A DNA stretch of 64,000 nt, from positions 806,001-870,000 of the forward strand of contig OY744469.1 in assembly GCA_963556145.1 (NCBI GenBank), in the 5' to 3' direction. Below, in pieces: positions 1 through 11,916 of this stretch. Made by a program: the position numbers and the translations under genes. How positions within the stretch are numbered: position 1 is the stretch's first letter; every line of letters starts with the position of its first letter. Under the pieces are notes generated by a model. That model did no database searches. It saw only the letters and a list, made by a program, of their open reading frames with translations, and was not told the DNA's origin. The stretch is from Hygrocybe punicea (taxonomy: Eukaryota > Basidiomycota > Agaricomycetes > Agaricales > Hygrophoraceae).

Positions 1-284
1 TTTCAGACACCTTGAACTTTTTCCACAGGTTTTTTGACACCTTTTTTCATAACTTTTTCACCTTTAGCTATTTGGACTGGTTGAGAAAATTTATTGGCCA
101 GGGTTTTTTTTTTTTTTTTTTTTCTTCCCTTCTTTACTTTTCAGTTCTATATTTGATGTAGAGAGACTTAGAAGACTGGATAGAATGGTTTTTAATGACT
201 GGTATAAATTGACCATCTTTTCATATTCTTGGAACCCTTTTCAACCTTGTGAGTCTTTTCTCTAGATTTCTAAGAATACTTTTT
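1..284. other. T-rich low-complexity DNA, no gene
   Basis: Pyrimidine-rich sequence with a long T run near position 107-123. I see no credible coding region, RNA gene or element end here. Confidence 0.6.
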
Positions 285-575
285 ATCACTTTTATCACCA
301 TTTGGTCACTTGACCACCTTGAGTCACTTGACCACCTTGAGCCACTTGACCAACTTGGTAATTTTTGGCAGTTTTATCACTTTACCAACTTTGGAACCAT
401 TTTATCACTTTTATCACTTGACCAACTTGGTACTTTTATCACTTTACCAACTTTGGAACCATTTTATCACTTTTATCACTTGACCAACTTGGTAATTTTT
501 GGCACTTTTATCACTTCACCAACTTTGGAACCATTTTACCACTTTTATCACTTCATCAAATTTGCTACTTTTCAT
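285..575 (+). repeat. Minisatellite, about 62-71 bp period
   Basis: About three and a half imperfect copies of a unit containing 'accaactttggaaccatttt' followed by 'atcacttttatcacttgacc'. The long open frame across it (249-608) is a by-product of the repeat and is not called as a gene. Confidence 0.8.
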
Positions 576-605
576 ACATCATCAAAACCTAGTTCTTCTA
601 CAGAG

Positions 606-650
606 TAGTGTTGCTGAAGTTCAGTTTGGTTTGGTCCGGTCTGGTACTCT
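606..650 (+). repeat. hAT-like terminal repeat remnant
   Basis: The sequence starting TAGTGTTGCTGAAGTTCAG matches the terminal repeat of the hAT family seen at 32593, 44244 and 63032. No matching second end or 8-bp duplication was found, so this is a solo or truncated end. Confidence 0.4.
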
Positions 651-1009
651 ACAATACTCAGAGTAGTGGTGTGCATGGCCTGGCCTGAGACCATGAACCA
701 GGCCAAGCTGGGCCCAAATAGGCCAAGCCTAAGAGAGAAAGTGTAGCTGGAGATGTTAATGTTCTTGTCTGTTAAATGTGGTTGTGCAACAGGATGTAGC
801 CCATTAGAAACATTGGTCTGTGGTCTCCTTCTAAAATTGCAATGGAAAAAGAAATCGGATGAGACTGACATGTGAAAGGGGCTGATAGTGTAAGATTCTT
901 TGCCAATGAAATAGCCGAGCCTATTTGTGGCTGTCATTTTGCTGTTTTCACACTGTAAATAAGTCAGCATGGTACAAGGAGAGTTTAGTGGGACAAACTT
1001 CTCAGTGAG

Positions 1010-1552
1010 CTATGTAATGAGATCAAATGCCTCCTCAATGCCTCCATTTGTGATTTCCACATCTTCCTCCAACTTTGCATTGTAAGCATCCCTGTCAAAG
1101 CACAGCAAGTCCTCTGTGATGGCTACCAATGACCCTGTTCCTGAACAGAACACAATCCCAGAACACAATGAATCCAGCATCATGTACTCCAAGTAACATC
1201 TCTCCATGTAATGCATCCATGCTCCAGCTACCCACTCCTTTTACAGCACCTTCATGCTCTCAGAAGTTTGTATATGTTTTAGTTTGACATGACTCTCCAG
1301 GACAGTGTAGGTGTTGGAATCAGGTCCCCAAGTGAAATGAAATACTATTCCCAAATGAATTTTGCCATGCAAAACAGTTACAAAGCAGCCATTGGGCAAG
1401 TGGATAAGCGATGTCACAAAGGTATCAGTGGTTCCAATTTCTTTGATGGTGGCAGGAATTTGGGAACCTTCTGTAATAACATCTTCCTGGATCATCTGGA
1501 GATTGCCAGAGAACACTTGTTGGTTTTGGGTATAGGGATTCATGCTTCTCAA
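1010..1552 (-). pseudogene. Unrecognised protein fragment with one in-frame stop
   Basis: On the minus strand one frame runs about 180 codons from 1552 to 1010. It is broken once by TAA at 1241-1243, after which the same frame continues (EWVAGAWMHY...). The TAA could derive from CAA by a C-to-T change. The residues look like real coding sequence, with mixed composition and no repeats, but I do not recognise a domain. No upstream exon or start could be assigned. It is probably the 3' end of a decayed gene that an element moved or interrupted. Confidence 0.4.
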
Positions 1553-1689
1553 TCCTAAGCTTTGATAGTCATGTCATCACTTCTGGTGAGCATGATACTC
1601 ACAGCAGGGTGCACAGTGGGACATCTGATATAGTCTGGATGGGCCTCAAATGTGGTCTCCTTCTTGTTGTAATGGCAATTGTCAGGTGG

Positions 1690-2130
1690 TTCTGGATGAT
1701 GAAGAACCTAAGGGATCAGTACGGAAGTGAAAGTGGAATAGTCAGTATCTAGCTTCAGTAAGATGATGAACGGAGTAAAAGGGGAAGCTGCCAAGCAAGT
1801 ACTACAAAAATCTAATTAAGCTGGTGTAGCCTGACGATACTGACGATGTTGGGTATGGTGGGTTGGATGTCAGGTGATGAGTGGTATAGGAAGAAAGTCA
1901 CAAGAAATGCGGAGAACAAGTAGTGAGTGCCAATGAGTCGTATGATAATATGATTGTACTATGAAGTGGCCTCCAAGTGAATGGAAAAGGGGAACTGGAC
2001 TTCTTATTTTGATATGGCAGTTACCGTTTTTATGGTACAAAAATCGTCTATCTACTTTCAGTCAAGAGTCCTTGGCCGACAAGGTGATACAAGGGGAAGT
2101 ATAAATAGGGACATGAGGAAGGGGTTTTGA
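1690..2130 (+). repeat. Diverged solo LTR fragment related to the 886-bp LTR family
   Basis: Several blocks occur in the same order as in the LTRs at 32667 and 38567: 'atgaacggagtaaaa', 'gacgatgttgggtatggtgg', 'accgtttttatggtac' and 'agctact/atctactttc'. Divergence is high, so this looks like an old solo LTR or fragment on the plus strand. Confidence 0.5.
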
Positions 2131-2650
2131 GGTGATGGTGACAGGAAAAATGGAGGGTAAAAATGAAGGCTTATTCTATTTGGCACCCCGGGGAGCCACT
2201 TAGTCATCCAGGCACAATCGGAGATTGGGGGCACTTTTGATGTCATGGTGCCCCCACTGATCTCAATCTCATATCCTATCTGGAATCTTATCACATGCAG
2301 CTGTACAAAAGGCTAGGCACGTTCAGGTTAATCCACAGTTTTGCCTAAAGGTCGGGTACGGGGTAGCGCATCAACGATGACAACGTCAACATGGTGCCCA
2401 CCAAGGGGCTGGCTTGGCAACAGTGCTGGTGATGATGTATGGCTGCGAGGATACAAAACCAGGATGGTGACGGTGGCGACCAAGAAGCTGGCAACTGCTC
2501 CCAGTTCAACCCGTCAATTCTCACCTTGGCTTGTCCCTAAAACCCCTCAGCTTTCTGATTCTGCAGCAAACCAACATCCACTCGCTGTCCTGGGCCCACA
2601 AGGTCTTTTTCAAGTAAAGACTTTATAAACCGCATCGTCCAAGTCATCCG

Positions 2651-2769
2651 ACCTGGACTTCCACTGACTCCACAACTCACAATGAACCTTTTATGCATAT
2701 CCCGCACTGCCCAGCAAAACTCTCTCTCTTCTGAATCCCTGCTCTCTAGTTCACCCCTCCTCAAACCTG
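2651..2769 (+). repeat. Direct repeat flanking the cyclin gene (left)
   Basis: It begins 'acctggacttcc' and ends '...aaacctg'. It matches 4276-4389 with a few substitutions and a small indel. It contains an ATG that opens an NLLCISRT... reading frame. Confidence 0.75.
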
Positions 2770-4292
2770 AAAATCTCTTTATTTTCACTCTGTCCATGAT
2801 CATTTGAAACTGATACAATCGCCTCATTAATAACTCTCCTCTCAACCGTCTCTGCTCCCTCTCCCCAGCTCAATTTACTCTCTTCTGGTACATGCACGCA
2901 TTCTCCCACTCTCTCGCCCATAGGGCTCCCCCCGCCACTTGCACCGGGTCCGCTGGCAACCCTATAGTGCTCTGCCTGCTTCTCTCCCCTCTCGCTCGCC
3001 TCCTGTGTCTTACTTGAATACCCCAGCATCTTCTGCCTCCTCTTCACCTCTCTCTAACAGCGACCAAAGTGCATCTAGCACCCAATCTCGCAGTAATCTG
3101 GTCCCCATCAAGGGCTTTGTGCACGAGGTGCTCCGGTGTTCACACACATCCGGAAGTGTCCTACAGACAGCTTTATGTTATCTGGAAGCTATCCGTTCCA
3201 AGGTCCCTGATTTGGTCCGACGCAAGCAGATAGGCGACGGTATCAAGGGAGAGGTTCAGTTGGCTGATCATATTGCTCAGGGCGAGGTTGACATGGTTCT
3301 TGACTCTGTCGGCAGCTCAGACCCCCATGACGAACCATATGTGGCAGAAAAGGATGATTCGCACTCGTCGTCGAATCTACAAACTCACCCAACCTCGCAA
3401 GACTCTTCAAGGCGACCTAAAGTGCCTAGTCCACCACTACCGCCACTCCCTCCATCACCCTCACCTCTTTTGTGCCCTCGCAGGGCCTTCTTAGCTTCTC
3501 TCATCAAATCGAGCGTGGGCGAAATTGTCCGGTCTTCCTCCCTGTGAAATCGGACAATGTGAGTGGGCCCTGGGCGATGCTCTTGAGTGGCGGCTTTGGG
3601 TTGGAAAAACACCACTACCATTGCCAGCGGCCTCCACATCAGCACCGAACATCATCGTACGGACTGTTGTCAGATGTCACAGTGACAGTGATCTGATGGC
3701 AGTTTCCAAATTGACGAAGAGACTACAGACAGAACCACATATCATTGACCTTCTGTCTTCAGCCACGCTCAGCATGAGAGGCCTCGCATGTCGTGCGACG
3801 CTTCCAGCAAGCGGATTAGCGGAACAGATACCATCGTCTATGAAGATGCAATATTCTCAATCCCTGAAACCAAGAGAACCTCCCCTCGAAGCACCATCAA
3901 CGGGATATGACACAATGACGACCACGACACCGATGCATATGACAATGATGACTGGCCCCCCAATATATACTCCAGTGAATGCGAAACAATTCGGCTCAAG
4001 TCCAAACAATGTGGTGACACCAACACTGACTTTTTCTCCTTCGTTGACTGAATCTTCAGGTGGGGATCACATGATTCACATGGCGAGCTTCATTGATGAG
4101 CCTACTGGTACGTTTGGCGCAAATGGCTGCTTCATTCTCGCAAACGAGAACTTCAAGGTGTTACCACCTATCAGGGAGAGAGTTTCCACATACCCCTATG
4201 GAATGCCTTATGCCCCCACCAACCTCACGATGCTCCAAAGCAAGTTTTTCTTTCTTCCACACCCAAATGTAGTCAACCTGGACTTCCGCTGA
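2682..4292 (+). pseudogene. Cyclin-domain (Pho80/Pcl-like) pseudogene
   Basis: The reading frame contains a fungal cyclin box: FVHEVLR, then SVLQTALCYLEAIR..VP near 3115-3215, CPRRAFLASL near 3475, and LSGLPPCEIGQCEWALGDALE with WRLWVGK near 3525-3605. Proteins of this family activate cyclin-dependent kinases such as Pho85. The segment normally between FLASL and the AW-AKLSGLPP region is missing here, and the frame shifts across the gap, so the copy is broken. The downstream part to 4292 is Ser/Thr/Pro-rich, as in cyclin tails. The inverted copy at 55145-55819 keeps the residues just before the gap (SNRAW) but lacks the upstream half of the box. The cyclin assignment rests on motif recognition alone. 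Confidence 0.6.
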
Positions 4293-4389
4293 CAACTCAC
4301 AATGAACCTATTATGCATATCCCGCACCACCCAGCAAAACTCCCTCTCTTCTGAATCCCTGCTCTCTAGTTCACCCCTCCGAAAACCTG
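4276..4389 (+). repeat. Direct repeat flanking the cyclin gene (right)
   Basis: Second copy of the 2651-2769 repeat. Because the cyclin frame ends at its left edge, the two copies bracket the captured gene as LTRs would. They lack a clean TG...CA and no target-site duplication is visible. Confidence 0.7.
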
Positions 4390-4738
4390 GACCCAATAAC
4401 ACACCACCGCGACAGTGCGGGAAGGTCGAAGGGCATGGCTGCCATACATTTTCAGAGAAAAGGAACAATCAGCTAAGTGCCTCTGCTTTCCCCTTGCAAT
4501 GCCATCATTTTTCATCCTCCACTGACATTGCTGGAGCCATTTTTTCCCTGTGCTAGGGCCATCACTAGTGCCAGTGCCACAGCTAGTACCTGCATTTCCC
4601 TGCTTGACACAATTGGCCAGCACATTATAACATGTACAACACAATGAGCTGGTGGTGTGCATGCTCTGCCACATGCTGTTAGTTCATTTATCCACCTTAT
4701 CAATGTGTTCAGATCACTTATTGTTTCATGTTGCTGAA

Positions 4739-7700
4739 TCAAAATGCAATTTCATTTGAATGATGATCAGCATACTTGTTAACATAAAAAGCTTGGAATG
4801 CATCCAGTGAGTCATGACAAGAAAAATTTTGAGGAAGAAAATCTTCTCCAGCCACACCAATAAGATGTGCACTGTGAAGAATACATTCTAGATGAATAAC
4901 AGCTTTGAGTGGAGTCCCATCATGAAGAATATCAGGTTCAACAATCCACAAACCAGTATCTTCACATGGTCTGTGGTCAACTGGTGAAAACCAATGAACT
5001 AGTGCACAAGGATAAGAAACAGAGTGATAGGTGAAAGAAAAGAAAGAAAAACACATGCTGCATGCAATCCTTGAAAACCTTCTTGTTCTGGATCCTTTTC
5101 AACAAAAACACAATCATAGCGAGGAGGTCCATGTCGCCATGAAGAAACTGCATGTATCCTCTCATGATGCATTCCATGTCTTCCAGACAAGTCACTTGGA
5201 GCATGGAACGTTGCAACAGCGGAAGGATAAGCATAAACGCTATGCCCAGAAAATTTTGGACACTGATCCAGATCAATATCCTGACCTGAAACCTCTGAGT
5301 TAGGATTGAGCTGGTCATAGAGGAAGCGCCGAATGAGTGTTGGAAGCTCTGGCTGCCCAATATGTTCTCCAAGTCGAACTGGATCTCTAGGATAATCCCG
5401 AGCTGTACAGATATTGAGAACTATCAATTTAAACAGAGAAAATACCCACCAAGTGTTACGGTCTTTGCTAGCTTGACTTCTCCCAGACATTTTGGATGCT
5501 CATCAGCCCCCTGGTCCATGTCTTCATCATTCTCGAGAATGATATTTAGTTGTGGCTGAGGCAATGCAAAACCATGGCCTTGCATCATCCCACGAGCTGT
5601 GAAGTCAACTCGTGCTGCAGCAAGTTTGTCAAGTTGCTGGTTTGTGAGAAGCATCTGTCCTAGAGCATGGTTCCGACTGGATCTCCGCCAAGGTTTTTTG
5701 ACAGCCTTGATATGTTTGGATTCAGTTATTGATGAGCAAAGTCCATTTGGAGCACCAAACATTTGAATAAGTCGGCGATAGTGAATGAGAGAGTGTTGAC
5801 GAGGAAGAGAAAAACCATCTGGTCGTACACCAACAGTCCGAAATATCTCTCGGAAATTATGGAAGGAATCAACTGCTGCATCAATGGACTGCAGAGTATC
5901 CTCACTGATAATTTCACGTCGTACAAGATAGCAAAATTCAGTGAAAGTGCTGATGGCTTTGACCATTTCACTTGGAACATGGCCAGCAATGGCAGGAATA
6001 AAAACCTGATTTTATATCATCTGGCATTGTACATCAAAATCCAAATTTAGAACACACCTTCATCAAAGCCTTTGAGTCATCACCTGTCCATTGCTTAAAC
6101 CCACGACCATCTGGAAAGCAGCGCAGCCCAGGAAATGGTGGTGCAGCAGCAATCCTAGTTTAGGATTAGAATCTCTTAAATGAACATCATGATTAGCAGT
6201 CACCGTCTGTCAATATCAGCTAATATTTTATTAGCTTCTTGAGGAGGGTGAGAAATCTTAATATATTCCACAACCCAATCCACAAGATGGTCCTTGAAAG
6301 TGCCTTTGATAAGCTGATGAAGGATATCCGGAGATAACAGTTCATGAATATCAGCACGTGGGAATCCCACTGTGAATGGCTATACAAATATATTAGCTTT
6401 AGATGGTTGTAAATTACACAATGCTTACAATCAGGTCTCCAACAATTCCATAATTATTCCAAAGCTCATCTAGACTGCAAGCCCCCAGGAGAACATCAGT
6501 GTGTTCATGCGATCGGTGCCCAGCTTGTCCATCAAGATCCTCAGGCATTGCTGTGCAACTGTTGCAGGTTTAGAAAGTAGGCATTACTTGAAAGTCAAAC
6601 TTTACACACCGTGGGCACCACCCCTGGACAGTGCAGGAGAGTAGACTCTGTTCTGGATAATCTGCAATATATGGACCCAAGCCATAAACGACACGTCGAA
6701 AGTGTCCATCACTACATCGTGTCACCCTTGGTACTGACATGTGTGGACGCAATGGCAATAGAATCTGGTGCAGAGAAGAATGAAAAAGTTGGCGCCGGAA
6801 CTTCCGAAAATCAGAATCAGCTTGGTGATCCTTTGTGGCTAACCTAGCTGTTAGAATCCAAAGCAGAAATCTAAAATGACTGTCACTTACTCTTTGGCAG
6901 TGCCAAGAATCCAATGACAGAAACAGCATTGCGATGGGCACGGCGCACATTATTGTGGACATTTCCTATTGATGCATAGAGTGGGCAATACTCATTGTTG
7001 CCTGTAGCAAGAGAGACTGTAGTCTTGTCACTGCCAAGGACCACAGGAACAAACATCGATCCATGTGTTTCTTCATCTTCAGCAATTTTGTCCTGGTGCA
7101 TTATATCAGCAACCTTGTTCAAAGATAACAAATACCATACCGCTTGCTGCCATGCCCAGTTACCAGACATGAGATCAGTATATTGATGCTTGTTCCCTTT
7201 GTCAAAGACTTGTTTTGGTGCAAAGTCCATTTCTGTGGCAAAGTCCGGATTTCCAATTTGTTGCTCCATGGCAAGAAGTGGATCACGAAACCAAACATCA
7301 TACTTTGCAGTCATCCATGAAGGGACTTCACCAGCCTCATCATCTGGAAGTTCACCATCATATGAGACAGAAAATGACTGCCAGGGCACATCACCCTCTC
7401 TTGTTGCATCAATGACTGAATACATCTCCTTGTGATCCGCAAACGGAGGATCGGAATCAGGATAGAGAGCTGCCAAATTGTTAAGGTGCTTGTCAAGCTT
7501 TGCAGCTGACATTTGCTCCTCAGCAAATATAAATTCAGCAAACTCAAATTCAGCACGACTGTTGTATGGTGAATAATCATCAATGGCACGCTCCTCACGT
7601 GGGGGAGGAGGGGAACCTGGTGGAAGGTCCATTCCCTGAACATTGCATGGGGTGCCATCAATAATTGGATGCATGTTGATATCGAGAGCCTGAGCAGCAG

Positions 7701-8028
7701 GATAGTGATGACTGGATTGAGGTGATGGTGACCCAGAAGGTGACTCCAAGTTGGGCTCAGGTGAACCCACAGGTGGCGTTGGAGGTGAGCCAGACATCTC
7801 TGCTGCATGCTCAGGTGATGCTGATCGTTGTGGAACATCCTGGGGTGGAGAAGAATGCCGACGTGGTGGTGAGGTAGGTGATGGACTATGTCGATGGCGA
7901 GCCCGGAATGTAGGATGTGCTGAGTGCAGATGTTGTGTGAGTCCTCCTGATGATTTACATATCTTTTGACATTCTCTTATTGGGCACACAAATATAGCCG
8001 GCTGAAAGGCCCTGCGGGATAGGCCCAT
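4739..8028 (-). pseudogene. Plavaka-type (CACTA-like) transposase gene, eight exons, one frameshift
   Basis: Fungal Plavaka transposases move CACTA-like DNA transposons by a DDE reaction in the nucleus. The start chosen (8028, MGLSRRAF) precedes a C2H2-like finger, CPIRECQKICKSSGGLTQHLH. A Pro/Ser-rich linker follows, then family blocks PFADHKEMYSVIDAT, VPSWMTAKYDVWFRDP, FVPVVLGSDKTT, HNNVRRAHRNAV, FRKFRRQLFHSSL, GLGPYIADYPEQ, SLPRQHSLIHYRRLIQMFG and ARVDFTARGM. Exons deduced from GT-AG sites are 8028-7141, 7092-6891, 6847-6610, 6558-6429, 6379-6204, 6154-6058, 6005-5450 and 5402-4739. All phases join except inside the last exon, where one base is lost in the T-rich tract near 5046; the tail (CALVHWFSPV...DAFQAFYVNKY) lies in the next frame. 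Length is about 983 codons, normal for the family, so this copy is one small lesion from intact. Terminal repeats were not pinned down. Confidence 0.85.
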
Positions 8029-8516
8029 GGCATAAAGAGAACTCAGAGTAGGAGGGATAAAGTACAGCACACAATGGACAAGCAATGGCCCTGTACACAG
8101 CCGACAACAATAGCCTTGAAGACAACCCAATTAAAAAATATGGTCCGAAATAAGTGACATGAGAGATACTGAGTTGAATATATTATACTAACCGTTTTAC
8201 GACTACTATACTACCACAGTCAGAGTTGGTAGGTGAGCTCTCGGAGGCCAATATGCGCAACGTGCGAGCAGTGGTAGAAGGGATAGAGGGGCAGAAGTTG
8301 AAGATTGTGGAAGAGTATGTAAAACCCAGATGGATAAAGCCGCGGTTATAGTGTTGACTAACGAGAAAGAAGACTCTGCAGGGGCAAGCACAAGAGTGTC
8401 AGTTGCGGGGTGTGGGAAAGGGTGGGGTCAACCTACAAGGGTGGGAACAACTTGAAGGTGTTGTAATATCGCAACCGTAACGTGATGTCTTGAAAAAAGC
8501 TGGGCAAAGGACGGAG

Positions 8517-8755
8517 CTGGGAAGGCAACAAAAAGAGCCGAGCGTAAATAAGTTGGCAGTGCCGTGAGCAATGCAGCCAGACAGATGGTGTCCGAGCGTA
8601 GAAAACCTAGTGGATGAGAATGAAGTCGTGTCGTGAAAAAAGACAGGTGGTGGGTGGTACGCAAAGATGTCGGACTTCGGAAGAGCTGGGTCTGGGAAGG
8701 CAACAAAAAGAGCCGAGCGTGAATAAGTTGGCAGTGCCGTGAGCAATGCAGCCAG
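8517..8755 (+). repeat. Direct repeat, two copies 175 bp apart
   Basis: The blocks at about 8517-8580 and 8692-8755 share 'gaaggcaacaaaaagagccg' and the following 40 bases almost exactly. They lie upstream of the gene starting at 8974 and between two divergently transcribed genes. Confidence 0.7.
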
Positions 8756-8906
8756 AGGGATCGTGTCCGAGTGCAGCAAACCAATTGGTGGGTGGTGAAT
8801 TTGGAGAGTCCGAGTCCGAGTCACGGACTTGGGCTTGGAGTCAGACGCAAAGATGTTGGACTTCAGAATAGCCGGGTCTGAACTTGAAAGCCGCTGTCAG
8901 AAAACT

Positions 8907-8914
8907 CATATAAG
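8907..8914 (+). promoter_or_regulatory. Probable TATA box of the 8974 gene
   Basis: CATATAAG lies about 60 bp upstream of the ATG at 8974, a normal core-promoter distance in fungi. Confidence 0.4.
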
Positions 8915-8973
8915 ACTTCATCACGGAGACGTACGCTGCACAAAATTCTACCAATTTCCTGCCGACTTCCTCA

Positions 8974-11209
8974 ATGCCCCCTAAAAAACAAACTGTGGTT
9001 CCTCAAATGACCCTCAGCCTGAAGCCGGGACATGATACAATGCCTGGAGCGCCCGACAAACCTAAACCCCGAAGGACCTCTGCCGAAGTTGCGGCCACAA
9101 ATGCACTGAAAGAACAAGAAAAGCAAAGGCTATCCGACACTAGGACAGCGGCTATCCTGGGCGTGTCTAGGAAGGAAAACGAGATGAATGATCAGGACAG
9201 GTTAATTGACAGCACTGCAGATCACCCACCTGTCAGCATGAAAATAAAGACTTCCAGGCCTGTTGCCCAGAATGCAGCCGCGAAGAGAGTGGCCGAGATA
9301 AAGGCAGCAGCGTTGGACTTGGCAGCAATGGACGGTATGTCTTGCACTGACTTTTCAGAAGCCCTATCCAAGTGCCACGTCAATTTATTGATTTCAGATA
9401 CTGACGAAGACTTGGAGGAAATGGTTACCTTCCCAGTGGCGGCCTCAATGGCAGCGGAGGCTCGGACAGTAACAAAGCAGGGAACGGTGGAGGATTGTGA
9501 GCCAAACGATGCTGACGCCGAGAGGGAGAGGAAGCGGGTCGAAAAAAAAGCTAAGAAGACTGAGTTTAGGAAAGAAGTCATTGCCCAATACGCCCTTGCC
9601 TACCTTGATGATGATCAGCTGCCCACCCAAAAGCGGAAAATCATTGATGGTGATGTTGACGGGTGAGCGCTAAGTCTTTTACTATGTCATCTCACGAATA
9701 CTGCCATTCTAACTATAAGTTGTTTACTCTCTCATTTAAATGTCGTGCTGTTTCAAGACCACCGCTCAAGAAGAAGGGCAAGCCCGCTACTAGTATGGCC
9801 AAGATTGGAGGACTTCGTACTAACTGGAAAACGCCGGCAACCATTTCTCACCCAATGTCAACCAGTGACAGGATAACTACCCCCGAACATGATGAAAATG
9901 CGCTGGGTGGCATCAGTGATGGCGACGACACGCAAGAAAGGTTGGCCCTCTCTCAGGCTGCCAGCAAAAAGCCTGTCCGCTACTATGGTGGCGGCACTAC
10001 GTTGAAACCAGCGACGGTTAGCTGTCTTTTTCTTTCATGTCCGAGTCCATCTCTGTTGACCACTATACAGCCGGGCATTCGCTCTCTCGTCAAGATCCAT
10101 CTTGATGGCCATGACTCACTGGAAGCTAAGCGTGGCGTTCGCGGCGGTGAAGTCAAAAAGGACGACACTATGAACCATTTACCGGCAGCGGTTCGGGAAG
10201 GCTTCTGCAGCAGATTCGTACCCCAGCTTCGCGAATTAATGGGCACCTTGGCGCCATGGGAACAGCCCACCGATGAACAACTCCGCCAAACGTGGTATGC
10301 CAGTTTCCCCGATTTCAACTCTCAGCTCAAGGACGATCTTTTGTGGACCGTTTCTAAACTGGTACGTATATTTTGCGCCTCTTACAGGGATCTCAGACTG
10401 AATGTTTTTGAGGCCGATGATCGCTTGGCAGACTGGCGCAACAAATTCGCCTTGACTGCCATGAACCAGCTCGAAAAGCTGTTCATCGAGTTAGACTTGG
10501 ACACACCCGAAGCCCGTGCTACCTACGTAACTTGGATGTTGGGCGATGATGATAGAAGCTGCCCATTCTACTACAAAACAGTCTCTGATGGTCAAGTGCC
10601 AATTGTATGACATTTCTACATCTCGTTTCGGCTGCCAATGCTCACCATCCACTTTTTTTTCCAGGGAACTTTCCAGTCTTCCCTCGTGTTGGCCACTCTT
10701 TCTACCCATATCTCCACCATTTCAAGTATCCATCTTGCTCAGCATTTGACCGATAAACCTGTAGGGGCCCTGGTGCTAGCTCTACAAGCAGTAAGCTCAC
10801 GTAACTACTTTTCCTGATCCACCCAACTACACAATCTCCGCTTTATTAGAGTAAACGTGCACTGTTGTACCATCAGGACGGTGTGAAGCATATTCCTCGC
10901 GGGCCGCCCGGATACTTCTCGAAGACAAATTGGGCCGATCGTATTGAAAGAGTTGACGGCAAAGACATCTTTGTCAAGAAAGTGTCGTCCCTGCTAAAAT
11001 TAATTGGGAAGCTCAAAGAGGGCCAGTGGGCAAAAATTCTAGAGAGCGCGAGTCTGTATGCCAGGCAGAAGAAGATTGATACCGTCGAGATTTTATGCGC
11101 TTCATTGGACTCATCTGACTATGAACTCGAGGATGGCGATGAAGACTTGGTGGCCGAGGAGGGAGATGATGACATTGTTGATGGTGACAACGACATTCTG
11201 ATGGAATAA
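8974..11209 (+). CDS. Intact five-exon gene, protein of unknown function (655 aa)
   Basis: Exons 8974-9662, 9758-10016, 10071-10604, 10665-10790 and 10850-11209 join in frame with GT-AG introns of 95, 54, 60 and 59 bp. They give 656 codons including TAA. Residues 1-230 are Lys/Ala/Glu-rich with a charged helix (ERERKRVEKKAKK). The middle holds a globular part (VREGFCSRFVPQLRELMG, then DDLLWTVSKL). Exon 4 reads FQSSLVLATLSTHIS...KPVGALVLALQASKRAL, followed by FSKTNWADRIE and LKEGQWAKILESA. The tail is acidic. The layout resembles a family of hypothetical proteins that is abundant in mushroom genomes, as I recall it; no catalytic motif is recognised. It is the only long gene in the window with no visible lesion. 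It could be a host gene or an accessory gene of an element. Confidence 0.7.
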
Positions 11210-11916
11210 TGGTGAGTTATTCCCAACCATTTACACCATATCTAATTTCCTTTTAGCAATATCCTCACGAAATCCATGCTCCTCCGAGTCGCGCCTCTGT
11301 GTCGTCTTTCTGCACCACCATCCTTTCTTGTCCCATCAGTGACTTTCTTTCACATCATTCCTCATCCCAACCTGCTGCTTTTGCATCTAGTACTACCTCT
11401 GAGTTAGTTCTTCAAGTCTTCTACTACCCCACCATTTCCATGTTTGTGTCGCCGTCCTTTTATTTTTCCATCACTGGCACATGCAACGAGCCAGCCTCAT
11501 TTCTCACCAACTTTGTCCCTTCCGTCCCCTCTGTTCTCCTGTCGCCCAAATGGGCCATTTTGAATAATAAAATTTTATTGTCGGAAAAGGGTAGAACGGT
11601 TTGAAAAGGGGGAACTACTTTTACAACTTGAGCCACTTTTTCAAAAAATGGGCAACTTTTTCGTGAGACAGTCGAACTTGAAAAAGGCCAACCTCTTGAA
11701 AAAAGGAGGGTCCTTTTCACCTCCTTCTCCTGGTTTTCTCAAGGTAGATCAAGTTTTCCAAGGTGGAGACTCTTTTCCAAGATGAAACACCTTTTCCAAG
11801 GAATGGCACCTACCTTGGAAAAGGTGGGGGAGCTTGGACATCTTCCGCATCTTTTGCTTCTTTTGCATCTTGAAAAAGGGTCTCAAGGGTTTCAAAAAGG
11901 ACCCCAGATTTTGCTG
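11210..11916 (+). other. Gene downstream region and polypurine-type low complexity, no gene
   Basis: After the stop at 11209 the DNA becomes dominated by 'cttttccaag' and 'gaaaaaggt' words from about 11570 up to the LINE junction. I see no coding region. Confidence 0.6.

Larger units (their letters stand above)
2164..4527 (+). mobile_element. Cyclin-bearing element, copy 1
   Basis: This interval reappears in inverted orientation at 54814-56759 with high similarity. Homology starts near 'gaaggcttattctatttgg' and ends near 'catcctccactgacat'. The moved unit holds a cyclin-like gene whose ends carry a direct repeat of about 115 bp (2651-2769 and 4276-4389). No reverse transcriptase or transposase lies inside, so the unit was moved by other machinery or duplicated as a segment. 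No clear terminal repeats or target-site duplication were identified. Confidence 0.65.

Noticed and set aside
572..970. 132-codon minus-strand frame
   Set aside because: It crosses a hAT terminal repeat and 'ggcc' rich DNA; no domain or consistent codon pattern.
10362..10387. A 26-bp intron in the 655-residue gene
   Set aside because: GT and AG are present, but 26 bp is too short for splicing and the frame reads through without a stop.
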